Assembly: GCA_963575655.1 (NCBI GenBank)
Contig: CAUYTY010000193.1
Span: 1 to 34,235, forward strand
Direction of reading: 5' to 3'
DNA length: 34,235 nucleotides
DNA from: Gammaproteobacteria bacterium
GTDB lineage: Bacteria > Pseudomonadota > Gammaproteobacteria > CAIRSR01
The notes beneath the pieces are model-generated. The model searched no databases, had not been told where the DNA came from, and saw only the letters and a program-made list of their open reading frames with translations. Position 1 is the stretch's first letter; each line of letters begins with the position of its first letter. This document shows positions 15,994-26,178 of the stretch, one piece after another. Position numbers and translations under genes: made by a program.

Positions 15994-18900
15994 ATGATCC
16001 AAATAGTGATGTTCCTGTGGCTCTGCCTAATGCTCGTCTTACCCGGTGGAAGCGCCCACGCCACCTTCGAATTAAGTGGATTAGCGACAGATTCAACGGC
16101 CTACGCCACATCACTGCGCGCCAAGACGCCACCACAAATCACCCCCGCGCAACGTGAGACCGCACTCAAACAGGCGCGGACCGCAAGCACTCAAAAAGAC
16201 TCTGCCAAGACCATTGCGGCCTGCGAGTCAGCGGTGACCATGGGCATCAACACCCCCGTGCTCTGGCTGATGTTGAGCGAAGCCTGGACGGTAGCGCCTA
16301 AGCTCAATCGCGACCGCGCCATGCAGACCGCCTACCTCGCCTACAACGCCGCCACCAATCCCGAAGACAAGGCAACGGCGCTGTGGCGGCTAACCACGGT
16401 ATTGGATGAATTATTTGATCGGCCCGACCAGGCATTGAAGGCAGCAACCGAGATCAGGTCACTGATCGTCGCCACCCCAACGGTCGCGAGCCACGCACCC
16501 GGCCTCGAACCACGCATCGAGGCACTGCGTCAGCGCATCGGACTCACGCTGAAGTCGGTGGAGGTACTGTCCGACGAGGCGCTACCACGGGCCTGTCTGC
16601 ATTTTTCCGACCCATTGAGCCGACGCGAGAATGTCCATTTCACCGACTTCCTCCGGCTGGAACCCACCACACAACTGACTCCCGAGGTGCGCGACGAGAC
16701 CCTGTGCCTAACGGGCCTTGAGCACGGCACAAACTATCGCATCACCGTGCGTCAGGGATTGCCCGGCGAAGGCGGTCTGACCGTAAAGAAGAATGAGACG
16801 CAACCCTTCCGCGTTACCGACCGCAGTCCCTCGGTAGCCTTTCGTGGGACGGGTTTCATCCTCCCGCGCGTGGGCAGCGAGGGCGTACCCATCACCACCA
16901 TCAACCTCGATCGGGTGGCGTTGAAGGTCTATCGCGTCAACGATCGGAGCCTCGTCGCTGGCCTTCGTGATAATCATTTCGCAGAACAATTAGGCACTTA
17001 CAGCGCCAGCGAGGTCGCCGAAAACAACGGCGAGCAGGTCTGGGAAGGCGAGATGACCGTGAAGGGAGAACGTAACCACGAGATTACTACCGCACTGTCC
17101 TTCCGCGAGGTAGTAGCCGACCCCAAACCCGGCCTGTACGTCATTACCGCCGAGCCAATCGACGTGTCGAGCAACTTTCACCCGGACGAAAGAGCGACCC
17201 AGTGGCTATTGGTGTCCGATACCGGGCTGTCCGTCTTCCGTGGCGCCGATGGCATCACTGTCTTTGTCCGGTCCTTCGCGACCGCCAAACCGCTCGCCGG
17301 GGTCGAGGTGGCGCTGGTGGCACGCAACAATTCCGAACTAGCCCGTAGCGTTACCGACCCACTCGGGCGGGTGCGCTTCCCGGTTGGCCTGACACGCGGC
17401 AACGGTGGCAACGCTCCCATCGCGGTAATGGCCTACAACGGCGCCGACTTCGCCATGCTCGACCTGACCAAGTCCGCCTTCGACCTATCCGACCGGGGCG
17501 TCGGTGGGCGAGACGCACCGGGACCAATGGACGCCTTCCTCTACACCGATCGTGGCGTCTACCGCCAGGGCGAGACCGTCAACCTATCCGTTCTGCTGCG
17601 CGACGCCAAGACCGTGGCGGTGGAAAACTTCCCGTTAACAGTGAAGGTGCTACGACCGAGTGGCACCGAGTACCACTCCGGCGTTCTACCGGCGGGTCCA
17701 AGTGGAGGCTTCTTTCTGGCGCTAACGTTGTCGAAAACCGCACCACTCGGTACCTGGCAGGCGCAGGTCTTCAGCGACCCCAAAGGTAACCCCGTAGGGC
17801 AGGTGAGCTTCCAGGTCGATGACTTTGTACCGGAGAGGCTGTCCATCGAGTTGAAACCCGCCACACCCCTGCTCGAACCGGGTAAGCCCTTCGAGTTGGC
17901 GGTCAAGGGCCGTTTCCTCTACGGCCCGCCCGCCGCTGGGCTCAACGGTACGGCAGAATTGTCGCTCCAATCCGACCCGCAACCCTATCCCCAGCATAAG
18001 GGCTACCACTTTGGGTTGGCGCAAGAGAGCTTCACCCAACGCCTGGAGCCACTTGAATTCCCGGTTACCGACGCCGAAGGCGTGGCGCACGTCGTTGCCA
18101 AACTGCCGCCCCTGCCCGATACCACCCAACCGCTACGCGGCGAGTTTCGCGTCACGCTGGCCGAGCCCGGTGGCCGACCGACCCGTCAGTCCGTGACCGT
18201 GCCGGTGCGTACTCAGTCCTACGCCATCGGCATTCACCCGCGCTTTGAAGGTGCAACTATCCCCGAAGGACAAGGGGCGGACTTCGACATCATCGCCATC
18301 GCCCCGGAAGGCATAGCGCTCGCCAAGTCCAATTTAACCTGGGAATTGGTGGAGGAACATACGACCTACCAGTGGTATCTCCAGAATGGTCACTACAACT
18401 ATCGAGGAGTCACCCGCTCGGTGCCGCGCCGTTCGGGCGCGTTGTCGATTGGCCCCGACAAACCGATGTCGCTGACGCTCGACCGTTTGGAGTTCGGGCG
18501 CTATCGTCTGGAGGTAGTGGACAAGACGACGCGCGTGGCCTCGTCGTTGCGGTTCTCCTCGGGCTGGCAAATGGGTGATGCCGGGAACGATACCCCGGAC
18601 AAATTAGAGATCACTGCGGATCAACAGACCTACGCGCCGGGCGAGACCGCGCGTGTCCGCCTGACGCCACCGTTCGCGGGCGAGGTGCTGTTGACGGTTG
18701 CCACCGATCGCCTGTTCGATGCCCGCGTGCTAACCGTACCGACCGCTGGGACAACCGCAGAGATCCCGATCGATCCCAATTGGGGTCCTGGCGCCTACGT
18801 CACCGCCACGGTTTTTCGTCCACCGGTCAAGGGCCGTGACCACCAACCAGTACGCGCCATCGGTTTGACTTGGTTAGGGATTAATCCGGCATCGCGCACC

Positions 18901-21201
18901 CTGGCGGTGACCGTGGCCGCGCCCGAGGTCGCACGCCCGCGTCAGTCGCTAACCGTGGATCTGAAAGTGACGCCTGCCAGCGAGTCGACCGAGGATGCCT
19001 GGGTCACGCTCGCGGCGGTGGATGAAGGGATCCTCCAACTCACTGACTTTGCCTCGCCTGATCCCGCCCGTCATCTGTTTGGCAAACGCAAGTTAGGTCT
19101 GGATATTCGCGACGACTACGGTCGGTTGATTGATGCCCTAGAGGGTCCCTTTGGCGGTCTCCACCAGGGAGGCGACGCCAGTGGCGCGGGGTTGCCGGTA
19201 GTGCCGTTCACGGTGGTATCGCTGTTCAAGGGACCGGTCAAGGTAAACGCCGAGGGTATCGCCAAGGTCACCCTCGATCTCCCAGATTTCAACGGCCAAC
19301 TCCGCCTAATGGCGGTGGCTTGGGGAAATTCGCGCGTTGGCTCAACCTCGACGCCGCTGATTGTGCGCGATCCGCTGATGGCCAATGCCACCCTGCCGCG
19401 TTTCCTGGCCCCTGGTGACGATAGCCACCTCACCCTATCACTGCACAACGTCGAGGCTGCGGCTGGGCACTACGAGGTGACGGTGCGCGGGAGCGACGCC
19501 GTGGCCGTAGACAGTGGCAACCTGGCGTTCGATCTCGCTGCTGGTGAACGGCGTAGTGCGGTTCTGCCACTCAAGGGGCTATCGACCGGGATTGGTCGAG
19601 TTGTGTTATCGGTTAAGGGGGTTGGGGGCGCTACCATCGAGCATTCCTATGACCTCACCATTCGTTCCTCACGCCCCGTCGAGACGCAATTCCTGACCCA
19701 GCGGATGCCAGCAGGCGAATCGCTACGACTTTCGGTTGCGCATCTTGCTAGTTACGTTCCGGGCACGGGCAAGATTTCAGCCACTTTTAGTTCCGCCCCG
19801 CCCTTTGACGTAACCGGCATTTTGCGGGCGCTGGACCGTTACCCCTACGGCTGCCTAGAGCAGACCATCAGCCGCGCTTTGCCGTTGCTGGTGGTGCGTG
19901 ACGTGGGCACGGCGCTCGGCGTCGAGCGTAATACCGATGACACCCTGGAAGGCCGGGTACAACAGGCAATTGCACGGGTCCTCGACAAGCAACGCTACGA
20001 TGGATCGTTTGCGTTGTGGGGTTCGAGTGGCGAGACGCACCCGTGGTTGACCGCCTACGCGGTGGAGTTTCTGGCGCGTGCCCGCGTCAAAGGCTATCCG
20101 GTGCCGGAACAGCCACTCCAGGACGCGATCAGTTGGTTGCGTAACCATGCCATCGATGGAAGAAACGATGCCGATGCGTTGGCCAGTCGTGCCTATGCCT
20201 TGTACGCCCTAGCACTGGCAGGGGTGAATTTGGGCGGACCGGCGCGTTACTTCCATGACACCTATCTGGACAAACTCCCGACCCCGCTATCGAAGGGGCA
20301 ACTCGGGGCGACGCTCGCGCGACTCGGCGACCATGGCCGGGCGCAGAGCGCCTTCGAGGCCGCCATGGCCAACCTCACCCGCGACTATTGGCGCGTCGAT
20401 CATGGATCCACGGTACGCGACGCTGCGGCGCTGGTCACGCTGATGACCGAGGTCAACATGGTTGGCGACAATCTGCCGAAGCTAATCGACCGCCTACCCG
20501 CCGCGACCATCACGGTCGGTGCGACCAACACCCAGGAGCAGGCCTGGCTGATGTTGGCCGCCGATACGTTGATGCATGGTACGACCCCGCTGAAACTCAC
20601 CTGGTCGGGAGGTACCCCACTCAAGGGCGACCCGGTGACGCTGGCGCCGACCTCGGCCCAGCTTGCCCCCGACGGCGTAGTGGTGACCAATGTTGGCGAG
20701 ACGGCGGTATGGCAATCGTTGTCGTTGTCGGGCATCCCTGCCGAACCACGACCAGCGGAGCACGAGGGCCTTCGTGTGAAGCGTAAATTCCTTGACCGCC
20801 AAGGTCAGCCCATCGACCTCGACCATATCCGCCAAAACGATGTTTTCGTCATCCTGTTGGAGGGCGAGGCCAATACCAAACTCAACCACCAACTAGTTAT
20901 TACGCATCCGTTACCAGCGGCTTGGGAAATCGAGAAGCGCAGCATCAGCGGCGGCGAAGACAGTGATTTCCCGTGGCTGACCGATTTGACCACACCAACC
21001 ACCGTGGAGGGGCGTGATGATCGCTACGTTGCCGCAGTTGATCTCTCACCAGAAACGCAGACCTTCAAACTGGCCTATTTGGTACGGGCGCTAACCGTTG
21101 GGACCTATGAATTGCCCGGTGCACAGATAGAGGATATGTACCGACCACGTTTCTTCGCCCGCCAAGCAACTGGGCGAATTACGGTACATGCGGTGGAGTA
21201 A
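15994..21201 (+). CDS. Alpha-2-macroglobulin family protein (YfhM/MagD-like), thioester type
   Basis: 1735 residues from ATG 15994, chosen because cggaga precedes it and it begins a good signal peptide ([19 protein letters not shown], cleavage likely after AHA). An in-frame start at 15916 would bury that signal. The product matches bacterial alpha-2-macroglobulins: several MG domains, the [13 protein letters not shown] block typical of the family, a bait-like region, then the thioester motif GCLEQ with Cys1287 followed by the helical TED domain and a C-terminal domain. These proteins trap proteases that breach the envelope. There is no lipobox cysteine, so unlike Escherichia coli YfhM it is probably soluble in the periplasm. 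The family usually pairs with pbpC, which here lies 1.7 kb downstream behind inserted DNA. Confidence 0.95.
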   Translation: MIQIVMFLWLCLMLVLPGGSAHATFELSGLATDSTAYATSLRAKTPPQITPAQRETALKQARTASTQKDSAKTIAACESAVTMGINTPVLWLMLSEAWTVAPKLNRDRAMQTAYLAYNAATNPEDKATALWRLTTVLDELFDRPDQALKAATEIRSLIVATPTVASHAPGLEPRIEALRQRIGLTLKSVEVLSDEALPRACLHFSDPLSRRENVHFTDFLRLEPTTQLTPEVRDETLCLTGLEHGTNYRITVRQGLPGEGGLTVKKNETQPFRVTDRSPSVAFRGTGFILPRVGSEGVPITTINLDRVALKVYRVNDRSLVAGLRDNHFAEQLGTYSASEVAENNGEQVWEGEMTVKGERNHEITTALSFREVVADPKPGLYVITAEPIDVSSNFHPDERATQWLLVSDTGLSVFRGADGITVFVRSFATAKPLAGVEVALVARNNSELARSVTDPLGRVRFPVGLTRGNGGNAPIAVMAYNGADFAMLDLTKSAFDLSDRGVGGRDAPGPMDAFLYTDRGVYRQGETVNLSVLLRDAKTVAVENFPLTVKVLRPSGTEYHSGVLPAGPSGGFFLALTLSKTAPLGTWQAQVFSDPKGNPVGQVSFQVDDFVPERLSIELKPATPLLEPGKPFELAVKGRFLYGPPAAGLNGTAELSLQSDPQPYPQHKGYHFGLAQESFTQRLEPLEFPVTDAEGVAHVVAKLPPLPDTTQPLRGEFRVTLAEPGGRPTRQSVTVPVRTQSYAIGIHPRFEGATIPEGQGADFDIIAIAPEGIALAKSNLTWELVEEHTTYQWYLQNGHYNYRGVTRSVPRRSGALSIGPDKPMSLTLDRLEFGRYRLEVVDKTTRVASSLRFSSGWQMGDAGNDTPDKLEITADQQTYAPGETARVRLTPPFAGEVLLTVATDRLFDARVLTVPTAGTTAEIPIDPNWGPGAYVTATVFRPPVKGRDHQPVRAIGLTWLGINPASRTLAVTVAAPEVARPRQSLTVDLKVTPASESTEDAWVTLAAVDEGILQLTDFASPDPARHLFGKRKLGLDIRDDYGRLIDALEGPFGGLHQGGDASGAGLPVVPFTVVSLFKGPVKVNAEGIAKVTLDLPDFNGQLRLMAVAWGNSRVGSTSTPLIVRDPLMANATLPRFLAPGDDSHLTLSLHNVEAAAGHYEVTVRGSDAVAVDSGNLAFDLAAGERRSAVLPLKGLSTGIGRVVLSVKGVGGATIEHSYDLTIRSSRPVETQFLTQRMPAGESLRLSVAHLASYVPGTGKISATFSSAPPFDVTGILRALDRYPYGCLEQTISRALPLLVVRDVGTALGVERNTDDTLEGRVQQAIARVLDKQRYDGSFALWGSSGETHPWLTAYAVEFLARARVKGYPVPEQPLQDAISWLRNHAIDGRNDADALASRAYALYALALAGVNLGGPARYFHDTYLDKLPTPLSKGQLGATLARLGDHGRAQSAFEAAMANLTRDYWRVDHGSTVRDAAALVTLMTEVNMVGDNLPKLIDRLPAATITVGATNTQEQAWLMLAADTLMHGTTPLKLTWSGGTPLKGDPVTLAPTSAQLAPDGVVVTNVGETAVWQSLSLSGIPAEPRPAEHEGLRVKRKFLDRQGQPIDLDHIRQNDVFVILLEGEANTKLNHQLVITHPLPAAWEIEKRSISGGEDSDFPWLTDLTTPTTVEGRDDRYVAAVDLSPETQTFKLAYLVRALTVGTYELPGAQIEDMYRPRFFARQATGRITVHAVE

Positions 21202-21221
21202 GACCCACCGATGAGGAAACA

Positions 21222-21818
21222 ATGCTAAACAAAATGGCCATCAGAAATCTGACCGTCTTTTCCGAGGCAAATCTTGATTTCGGAGGGAATCTAAATGTGT
21301 TTGTCGGTAAAAATGGGACAGGTAAGACCCATCTCCTTGAACTAGCATATTCGGTTCTCGCGGTCAGTGCGGAAGAGGGACGAAAGATAAATGCAGCAAC
21401 ACCTACCAAATCCGCTTATCAGACTCGTCTTGCAGACAAACTGGTCAATGTGTTTCGGCCAGAGACCCTCGATTGCCTAGCACGACGAAAGCGAGGACGT
21501 GAACGCTGTGACATCCAGTTAACATTCGAACATAGCGACTGGGATGTTGATTTTGGTTTTGCGACCAATAGCAAATCCGAGGTCAGTATTGAGAAACTGC
21601 CGAAATCTTGGCTAGATGTTTCTCCTGTGTATCTATCCACTCGCGAATTACTCACAATCTTTCCCAATTTTGTGGCCATCTACGCAGGACATTATCTTAA
21701 ATTTGATGAAACCTGGCGTGACACCTGCCTACTGCTTGGTACGTTGTTGAAAAAAGGTAGCAAGTGCTCGTACGGATTGCGCGTTGTTTTACATCTTGAG
21801 CAACCTACCAATCATTAG
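21222..21818 (+). pseudogene. AAA ATPase (RecF/SMC-like), truncated by a MITE
   Basis: A strong ribosome binding site (gaggaaac) precedes ATG 21222. The 198-residue reading has an intact Walker [16 protein letters not shown] (27-41), after the [19 protein letters not shown] strand typical of AAA_15/AAA_21 OLD-like ATPases. It also has the family stretch [20 protein letters not shown]. The rest, including signature motif, Walker B and any C-terminal toprim-type partner domain, is missing: after GTLLKKG the reading loses family character and the TAG stop is the first three bases of the family A MITE. Full-length relatives run to about 400 residues. It begins 21 bases after the alpha-2-macroglobulin stop. 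Probably non-functional. Confidence 0.8.
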
Positions 21819-21984
21819 ACATTATCGGAAACCCAAAACCTCACCCCCCGCCCCCCTCTCCTTAACAGGAGAGGGGGAGATTTTTTGCCTGTTCCGTTCA
21901 GGAGTTAAGCATAACAACGGAATAATTCTCCCCCTCTCCTGTTAAGGAGAGGGGGGCGGGGGGTGAGGTTTCCGATAATGTCTA
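21816..21984. repeat. Family A MITE (169 bp), inverted relative to 11214-11382
   Basis: Ends tagacattatcggaaaccc and ggtttccgataatgtcta, TA-bounded, with a hairpin in each arm. Read in reverse complement it matches the 11214-11382 copy almost base for base, including the central segment ccgttgttatgcttaactcc. It terminates the truncated ATPase frame. Confidence 0.92.
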
Positions 21985-21985
21985 T

Positions 21986-22174
21986 TCAAGGATACGACCA
22001 CGGGCCATTAATCCCGCTGATGTGAAACAGAAAATACGTCCTATTGAAGCCTGTCGATGCACACCCGCTGGTGGTGGAAATGTCTACCACGCAAAACTTG
22101 GCATGGAGTGTGAGTGGCCACTAAACGACCACCGACTGAAAGCCGGTGGTTTTAACCTTCTGTTCGGAGAATAA
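21986..22174 (+). pseudogene. Possible TnpB (IS200/IS605 OrfB) C-terminal tail
   Basis: An open frame directly after the MITE reads NPADVKQKIRPIEACRCTPA, then GGGNVYHAKLGMECE, ending FNLLFGE and TAA. It has no start codon. The style (KIRPxEAxRCTP near the C-terminus) recalls tails of TnpB/OrfB proteins, and the hairpin overlapping its end is in the place where IS200/IS605 right ends have one. The match is weak, and a different origin is possible. Confidence 0.35.
22128..22153 (+). terminator. Hairpin followed by T-run
   Basis: accaccg (22128-22134) pairs with cggtggt (22144-22150) around a loop actgaaagc, followed by ttt. It may act as a weak intrinsic terminator behind the alpha-2-macroglobulin gene and the ATPase fragment, or be the right-end hairpin of a lost IS200/IS605 element. 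Confidence 0.4.
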
Positions 22175-22194
22175 AATAGCCTTATCCTCTGCAA

Positions 22195-22255
22195 TAGACA
22201 TTATTCGAAACCGCCCCTCTCCCTCTGGGAGTGGATAGGTTTCGGATAATGTCTA
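22195..22255. repeat. Family A MITE, 61-bp deletion derivative
   Basis: Starts tagacattattcgaaacc, ends ggtttcggataatgtcta, with only one residual hairpin (cccctctccctctgggag) in between. It is TA-bounded like the full copies. Confidence 0.8.
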
Positions 22256-22286
22256 ATATAAATCTATCATTCGGAAGATCTTAACT

Positions 22287-22925
22287 ATGAAAACAGTCAC
22301 CCTCAAAGAGTGGACATTAACGACCTTGGATAAGGCGTTTTCTTTGCAGCAAATTTGGCAATGTCCACTGATGGATAATTGGGAGAAAGCCGCTTTGGCT
22401 AGCGATATAGAAGAAAGTGACAAGAACATCTTACTAAAGCTACAAAAATCATTAATTCGTGGCGGTCGGGCATGGAACGAAACAGAATTAGAAAACAAAT
22501 TCATCAGTCCTGTTATTATGACCGCAGATATCGATGATGAACAAATTGGTTATTTCTTGGAAAGAAACCTAACCCATGTTATCGGCGATTATGAATTATC
22601 TGGTATTGTCGACGGTATAATTGCCACTGGATTTCGTGAACCAGATGTTCCGCTATTTTGTCTGCATGAATATAAACGCAGCATCGAGAATCAAGGTTCA
22701 CCCGATGCACAAGTCTTAGCCGCCATGCTTATTGCTCGGGAAAAAAACAACAACGAACTTCCGATTTATGGCCTGTTTGTGGTGGGCTTAGTGTGGAACT
22801 TTGTGGTCTTGAACGATCATCAATATTGCATCAGCAAGAGTTATAAAGCCGATGATAAAGAAATAGTGGTGATTTTTAATATGATAAGAACGTTGAAACA
22901 GATCATTAAAAATGAATTGCTATGA
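22287..22925 (+). CDS. Hypothetical protein with PD-(D/E)XK-like motif
   Basis: 212 residues, family name not known to me. The N-terminal third is helical (KTVTLKEWTLTTLDKAF). An ETELENKFI helix (65-73) is followed by a strand-turn-strand with D109 (SGIVDGI) and E128-x-K130 (FCLHEYKRS), spaced as in PD-(D/E)XK nuclease folds; the following GSPDAQVLAAM helix, with Q142, fits the same fold. No transmembrane segment. Its stop TGA overlaps the pbpC start (ATGA), so the two are translated together, although a role for a nuclease-like protein with a penicillin-binding protein is not known. It might be a cargo gene that landed between the alpha-2-macroglobulin gene and pbpC. Activity is inferred from motif spacing only. 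Confidence 0.7.
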   Translation: MKTVTLKEWTLTTLDKAFSLQQIWQCPLMDNWEKAALASDIEESDKNILLKLQKSLIRGGRAWNETELENKFISPVIMTADIDDEQIGYFLERNLTHVIGDYELSGIVDGIIATGFREPDVPLFCLHEYKRSIENQGSPDAQVLAAMLIAREKNNNELPIYGLFVVGLVWNFVVLNDHQYCISKSYKADDKEIVVIFNMIRTLKQIIKNELL

Positions 22926-25009
22926 GAGAGTTCGTATTCCCGAGTTTTACCCTCAAAACTTTCTCGCGCAGATGGGCAGTAATTGCGTTCCTTCTTTGCG
23001 TCCTGATAGTTGGCGGTATGGTATTGGACACACTGCTACCGTTGCGCTTGGACCGTTTACACGACCTATCCCCCCTAATTACCGACCGCAATGGTCGAGC
23101 ATTGCGTGCCTTTCTCAATGGCGCTGACGCCTGGCGAATGGCCGTAGATCCCTCCGAGGTGTCGCCAAATTTCTTCACGCTGCTACTCGCCTATGAGGAT
23201 CGGCGGTTCTTTCAACATTTTGGTATTGATCCCGTCGCGGCCTTGCGTGCGGCAGGCCAAAATCTTGCGGCCGGACGGGTGGTGTCGGGGGCTTCAACAC
23301 TGACCATGCAGGTCGCTCGCCTATTGGAACCACGAGCGCGCACATTCCACGCCAAGCTGATTGAAACCCTTCGTGCGCTCCAATTGGAGGTACATTTCTC
23401 CAAACACGAAATTCTCGCGATGTACCTATTGTTGGCGCCCTATGGTGGCAACGTTGAGGGCATACGAGCGGCCACACTAACGCTACTTGGCAAGGGACCA
23501 GCGGAATTGACGCCAGGTGAGGCGGCGCTCCTGGTCGCTTTACCGCGTGCACCATCACACCTTCGCCCCGACCGTTGGACAGAGCGGGCACGGATGGCCC
23601 GTGATAAGGTGCTAAACCGCGCCGTAGCCATGGGCACACTCGATCCGCGCATTGCGATGGAAGCCAAGCAGGAGACTGTACCCAACCGCCGCCTACCCAT
23701 GCCACGCGAGGCAGCCCACCTGGCGGAGATCATTAAACGCCGACACCCCGATCAAACGTACCTACATACGACCGTGGACGGTGAGTTACAACGGACACTG
23801 GAGGGGCTGGCGCGACGCGAGACCGCGACCCTGCACGAACGTGCCAGTCTGGCCTTGCTGGTGGTCGACAATCGCACCCGAGAGGTGCTTGCCTACCTCG
23901 GCGGACCGAACTACCTGGACGAGCGTCGTGAGGGCTACGTTGACATGGTCCAAACCACACGTTCGCCAGGATCAGCGCTGAAGCCCTTCATCTACGGTCT
24001 GGGCCTGGATGACGGCATCATCCATCCGCTGACTCGGTTGGCCGACGTGTCGACCCGCTTCGGCGACTACGCACCACGCAACTTTGACCGCATCTTCACC
24101 GGTGAATTGACGGTGCGCGAGGCCTTGCAGCGCTCACTCAACATCCCCGCCGTATTGGTATTGGACAAGATTGGCCCGGTACGCTTCGCCCAGGCGCTCA
24201 AGCGGGTAGGTGTACGACTGGTGCTACCACGAGGGTCTCGGTTTCCGGGGCTGCCGGTGGCGTTGGGCGGCGCCTCGGTCAGCCTGTGGGACATGACCTC
24301 GCTCTATGTAGGACTATCTCGCGATGGATTGGTAGCTCCGTTACATAGCGAACCGGGGCAAGACGAAAGGCCGCCGGAACGGCTACTTGCCCCGGCCTCT
24401 GCCCGTCAGATACTGCATATTCTCGAAGGTTCGCCGCCACCACCGGGCATCGTACGCGCCACCGAGGTACGCCATCGCGCTGCTGTGGCACTCAAGACCG
24501 GCACCAGTTACGGATTTCGCGACGCCTGGGCCTTTGGCGTCAGCAGTAATTACACGGTGGGAATATGGGTGGGACGCCCAGACGGTACCCCCAGCCCAGA
24601 TCGCTACGGTCGTAACACCGCCGCGCCGTTGCTCTATCACGTCTTCGACCTACTGCCAGAGGATCTGAAAACCGCCAATCGCCACGAGTCGGAAACGCCA
24701 CTACCGGAATTGCTCCGCTGGTTATCCGTTGGCGACGCAATACCACACACTGCTGACCCACCGCGTTTGATATTTCCCAGCACTGACATGGTACTAGAGG
24801 TTATGGAACAGGACGGCACCACCATGCCACTGATCTTAACGGCGTTCGGCGGGCGACGACCGCTCTCTTGGTTGGTAGACGGGCGCCTCGTCGCTGTTTC
24901 GCACATCCATCGAGATGCCTCGTGGACCCCCGAAGGCTCCGGCTTTACCCGTGTGACTGTTATTGACGCCGACGGTCGTAGTGACGCGGTGACAGTAGAA
25001 ATCCGTTGA
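22922..25009 (+). CDS. pbpC: Penicillin-binding protein 1C
   Basis: 695 residues, bifunctional peptidoglycan synthase of the PBP1C class. N-terminal anchor about 17-38 (AVIAFLLCVLIVGGMVLDTL). Glycosyltransferase (GT51) domain with E92 in YEDRRFF and GASTLTMQVARLL (123-135). Transpeptidase domain with S351-A-L-K354, S405-L-N407 and K525-T-G. A C-terminal BiPBP_C domain (about 610-695) is seen in PBP1C only. Length is a little below Escherichia coli PBP1C (770). The family pairs with alpha-2-macroglobulin, thought to guard the wall while PBP1C repairs it; both are present here. Start ATG 22922 overlaps the preceding gene by four bases. Confidence 0.96.
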   Translation: MREFVFPSFTLKTFSRRWAVIAFLLCVLIVGGMVLDTLLPLRLDRLHDLSPLITDRNGRALRAFLNGADAWRMAVDPSEVSPNFFTLLLAYEDRRFFQHFGIDPVAALRAAGQNLAAGRVVSGASTLTMQVARLLEPRARTFHAKLIETLRALQLEVHFSKHEILAMYLLLAPYGGNVEGIRAATLTLLGKGPAELTPGEAALLVALPRAPSHLRPDRWTERARMARDKVLNRAVAMGTLDPRIAMEAKQETVPNRRLPMPREAAHLAEIIKRRHPDQTYLHTTVDGELQRTLEGLARRETATLHERASLALLVVDNRTREVLAYLGGPNYLDERREGYVDMVQTTRSPGSALKPFIYGLGLDDGIIHPLTRLADVSTRFGDYAPRNFDRIFTGELTVREALQRSLNIPAVLVLDKIGPVRFAQALKRVGVRLVLPRGSRFPGLPVALGGASVSLWDMTSLYVGLSRDGLVAPLHSEPGQDERPPERLLAPASARQILHILEGSPPPPGIVRATEVRHRAAVALKTGTSYGFRDAWAFGVSSNYTVGIWVGRPDGTPSPDRYGRNTAAPLLYHVFDLLPEDLKTANRHESETPLPELLRWLSVGDAIPHTADPPRLIFPSTDMVLEVMEQDGTTMPLILTAFGGRRPLSWLVDGRLVAVSHIHRDASWTPEGSGFTRVTVIDADGRSDAVTVEIR

Positions 25010-25060
25010 GTCTTTTACATAGCAGAATGAATAACGCCGCGTGACCAATCACACCACAGG

Positions 25061-26176
25061 TTATTCCAACTGATCGGCGGCGGCCATTAAATTTACCCGA
25101 ATACAGGTTCTTCCCACGATTGAGGTATCCAGTTCAATGGTTCCCTTCTGGATGCGTGCTATCAGCATCGCGGAGTAGGTACCAAAACCAGTCCCCTGAT
25201 TCTTTCCTGCCGTTACAAATTTCTCGAAAAAGCGTTCGCGAATCTCTGGCGGCACCTCGCCCACATTTTCAATCGACACCACAAGCGTCGGATGGCAACT
25301 AAACCTAATCGTGATCAGCCCCCCACCAGGGGATGCCTCAATAGCATTTCTGCATAAATTCGAGAACATGGAATGACACAACAATGATTCCGCCATCGTC
25401 TCCACCCGTTGCTCTTCATGCGCCTCCTGATTGCCTACCAGCAGGTCCACCCGCAGTTGCTTTTCTGAAATCATCATGGCCAATTCTTCCAACACCCCAC
25501 GAATCACCGCCAGCAGATCAACCCTCTCTGGCTTAAATTTGTAGACCCCATTCTCCATTTTGAAAATGTCAAGCGAGCGGTTAATCATATCCAACATCCG
25601 GTAACCGGACACGGTAATTTGATGGACAAATCGGCGCTGTTTGTCGGTAAAATCGCATTGTCTAAGCAGCAACTGCGGGATCCCGATAATGATATGAAGT
25701 GGCGCCTTCAAGTCGTGACGGGTAATCCCCTCGATGTCCTCACGCAAACGCGTTGCCTCGATCAATGCCTGATTCTGAATAGTGAGCTGCCGCATTGCAT
25801 CCGCTAGCGCAAGATGAGTACGGATCCGTGCCCGCAAAATCGACGGCTTGATGGGTTTAGTAATATAATCAACCGCCCCCAACCCCAACCCATAGGCCTC
25901 ATCTTCCATCTGATTCCTAATCGTAACAAAAATAACAGGAATATTGCGAGTAACCTCATGTTGCTTGAGTTGTTGACAGACCTCATAACCATCCATATTC
26001 GGCATTATGATATCGAGCAGGATCAAGTCTGGTATTTGTGACTGAGCAGCCGTTAAGGCCAAGGCACCGCTGGTAACCGCATGAACTGTGTAATCCGGGA
26101 CCAGAATAGACCTGATTACGTCAAGATTCTCTGGTAAATCGTCCACCACCAGAATTATTTTCTTGGGTTGGCACAT
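25061..26176 (-). CDS. Response regulator-histidine kinase (REC-HisKA-HATPase), cytoplasmic
   Basis: 371 residues. The N-terminal REC domain (about 5-122) has VVDD and phospho-acceptor D55 in LILLDIIMP, and K108 in YITKP. A coiled linker leads to HisKA with H154 in ITRHDLKAPL, then HATPase_c with an N box NLCRNAIEASP (273-283) and G box GTGFGTYSAM. The G1 box reads SIENVGEVP, lacking the usual Asp but having the Asn-x-Gly variant. No membrane segment, so it should take its signal through REC. It starts two bases after the hybrid kinase stop, so the pair is surely co-transcribed. It may be phosphorylated from the HPt of that kinase and then alter its own kinase activity. The REC resembles that of the REC-PP2C gene (LVLLDIMMPIMDGYEVC), suggesting an internal duplication. 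Confidence 0.93.
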   Translation of the reverse strand: MCQPKKIILVVDDLPENLDVIRSILVPDYTVHAVTSGALALTAAQSQIPDLILLDIIMPNMDGYEVCQQLKQHEVTRNIPVIFVTIRNQMEDEAYGLGLGAVDYITKPIKPSILRARIRTHLALADAMRQLTIQNQALIEATRLREDIEGITRHDLKAPLHIIIGIPQLLLRQCDFTDKQRRFVHQITVSGYRMLDMINRSLDIFKMENGVYKFKPERVDLLAVIRGVLEELAMMISEKQLRVDLLVGNQEAHEEQRVETMAESLLCHSMFSNLCRNAIEASPGGGLITIRFSCHPTLVVSIENVGEVPPEIRERFFEKFVTAGKNQGTGFGTYSAMLIARIQKGTIELDTSIVGRTCIRVNLMAAADQLE

Positions 26177-26178
26177 GA

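Noticed and set aside
17178-20892. Long antisense frames within the alpha-2-macroglobulin gene
   Set aside because: These are shadows of a GC-rich coding sequence, without ribosome binding sites or recognised motifs.
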